The notes beneath the pieces are model-generated. The model was given only the letters and a program-made list of their open reading frames with translations. It was not told the origin of the DNA and did no database searches. From Clostridia bacterium (GTDB lineage: Bacteria > Bacillota > Clostridia > Oscillospirales > Acutalibacteraceae), in assembly GCA_017381395.1 (NCBI GenBank), contig JAFOCH010000021.1:1-8016 (forward strand): a stretch of DNA of 8,016 bases, written 5' to 3'. Shown here piece after piece: positions 7,395-8,016 of this stretch. How positions within the stretch are numbered: the first letter of the stretch is position 1; each line of letters begins with the position of its first letter. Made by a program: the position numbers and the translations under genes.

Positions 7395-7420
7395 GGGGAC
7401 GGACGTTTCCGCCCGCCCCC
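7395..7420 (-). ncRNA. GC-rich intercistronic mRNA hairpin with GAAA tetraloop
   Basis: In the 64-base gap between the binding-protein stop and the permease start, the minus strand reads GGGGGCGGGCG (7420-7410), GAAA, then CGTCCGTCCCC (7405-7395). This forms an 11-bp stem with nine Watson-Crick and two G-U pairs, closed by a stable GNRA tetraloop. Only three U follow, so it is a poor terminator by itself. Similar hairpins behind binding-protein genes (the malE-malF gap of E. coli is the classic case) protect the upstream mRNA and reduce downstream expression. That role here is inference. Confidence 0.7.
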
Positions 7421-7437
7421 TCAACTATACATTAGTA

Positions 7438-8016
7438 TTAGCCGTTTGCTTTTTTGTATTCTCTGGCCCAGCCGTCAACAAATGCCAATTTAACATCGTC
7501 CCAGCTTCCTGTGCCTGCAGCATACTGAGTAAGAGCAGCGCCTACACCATTTTTCCAATCCTCAGAAGGAATGGTCGGGAAGTTCCATGAAACAGAGGTC
7601 TTGCCTGCTGTTACATAGTCATTAGCAATCTTAACGAGCGGATTTGAAGCTTCTTTTGCATTCTTGAACGGAATTACGAAGGCCATGTCGTTTGCAAGAG
7701 CAGATGTGCCTGCATCGTCGGTAACAACCCACTTTAAGAAGTCGAGAGTTGCCTTAATGTCAGCTTCGTCTGCCTTTGCGTTTACACACCAGTAGTTTTC
7801 AGAACCGGTGCAGAGGCCGAGATTTTCTTCGCCTTCAACGCCCATGTAAATGGGAAGCATGCCAAATTCGTCATCTTTGAGTCCTAAGCCGGTGGCTTCG
7901 TCATAAGCGCATGAGCCGTATGCCCATGTACCATTCTGATAAAATACGGCCTTACCACTCTTGAACTCGGTTTCAGCGTCTGTACCTGTCTTTGATGCGA
8001 GTTCGGTGGGCTTGCA
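7438..8016 (-). CDS. Extracellular sugar-binding protein of ABC importer, C-terminal part
   Basis: The frame is open from the window edge to the TAA at 7440-7438, giving the last 192 residues of a family 1 (MalE/CUT1-type) solute-binding protein. It begins CKPTELASKTGTDAETEFKSG and includes the typical hinge-proximal block FKSGKAVFYQNGTWAYG, where these proteins often place a ligand-stacking aromatic, then TLDFLKWVVTDDAG, the AFVIPFK segment and the C-terminal FVDGWAREYKKANG. The N-terminal lobe, lipoprotein signal and promoter lie outside the window. The internal Met at 7860 is not the start, because coding similarity continues upstream. It would capture the sugar outside the cell and deliver it to the two permeases encoded downstream. 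Malto-oligosaccharide is the inferred ligand from malQ in the same unit. The hairpin behind it would fit the need for excess binding protein. Confidence 0.9.
   Translation of the reverse strand, partial: CKPTELASKTGTDAETEFKSGKAVFYQNGTWAYGSCAYDEATGLGLKDDEFGMLPIYMGVEGEENLGLCTGSENYWCVNAKADEADIKATLDFLKWVVTDDAGTSALANDMAFVIPFKNAKEASNPLVKIANDYVTAGKTSVSWNFPTIPSEDWKNGVGAALTQYAAGTGSWDDVKLAFVDGWAREYKKANG

Overview
The window looks like chromosomal DNA from a low-to-moderate GC, Gram-positive anaerobe of the class Clostridia, plausibly a gut Oscillospiraceae/Lachnospiraceae-type bacterium. This rests on strong GGAGG-type ribosome binding sites, a type II lipoprotein signal, short intergenic gaps, U-tailed intrinsic terminators and protein sequences of clostridial character. 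The assignment is inference. Seven of the eight annotated natural 3' ends use TAA; permease 1 uses TGA.

Layout. At the left edge, the start of an unrecognised gene runs leftward off the window (1-80, minus). It diverges from a YfcE-type metallophosphoesterase (134-601, plus), which is closed by an intrinsic terminator (607-651). A full-length glycogen/alpha-glucan phosphorylase follows (705-3068, plus). A symmetrical hairpin (3070-3116) ends this gene and also faces the leftward genes that converge on it. On the minus strand, read right to left, come: the C-terminal part of an extracellular sugar-binding protein (7438-8016, cut by the window edge), a GC-rich intercistronic hairpin (7395-7420), a MalF-like permease (6483-7373), a MalG-like permease (5620-6486) broken by one in-frame TAA, a 4-alpha-glucanotransferase MalQ (4051-5577), a small DtxR/MntR-like regulator (3627-3989) and a Ser/Asn-rich lipoprotein (3129-3605).

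How the genes fit together. The binding protein, two permeases and MalQ form a typical CUT1 malto-oligosaccharide uptake and processing operon. MalQ rearranges imported maltodextrins into longer glucans, which the convergent phosphorylase can cleave to glucose-1-phosphate. The ATPase subunit is not in the window; in Firmicutes a shared MsmK/MsmX-type ATPase encoded elsewhere commonly serves several such importers. The metal regulator and lipoprotein have no evident link to sugar metabolism.

I see no CRISPR array, tRNA, rRNA, insertion sequence or obviously novel defence or mobile system. The points most worth a second look are the nonsense codon in the second permease, the GAAA-capped hairpin between binding protein and permeases, and the mixed metal-ligand set of the small DtxR-like regulator. 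No gene-free stretch exceeds 300 bases.
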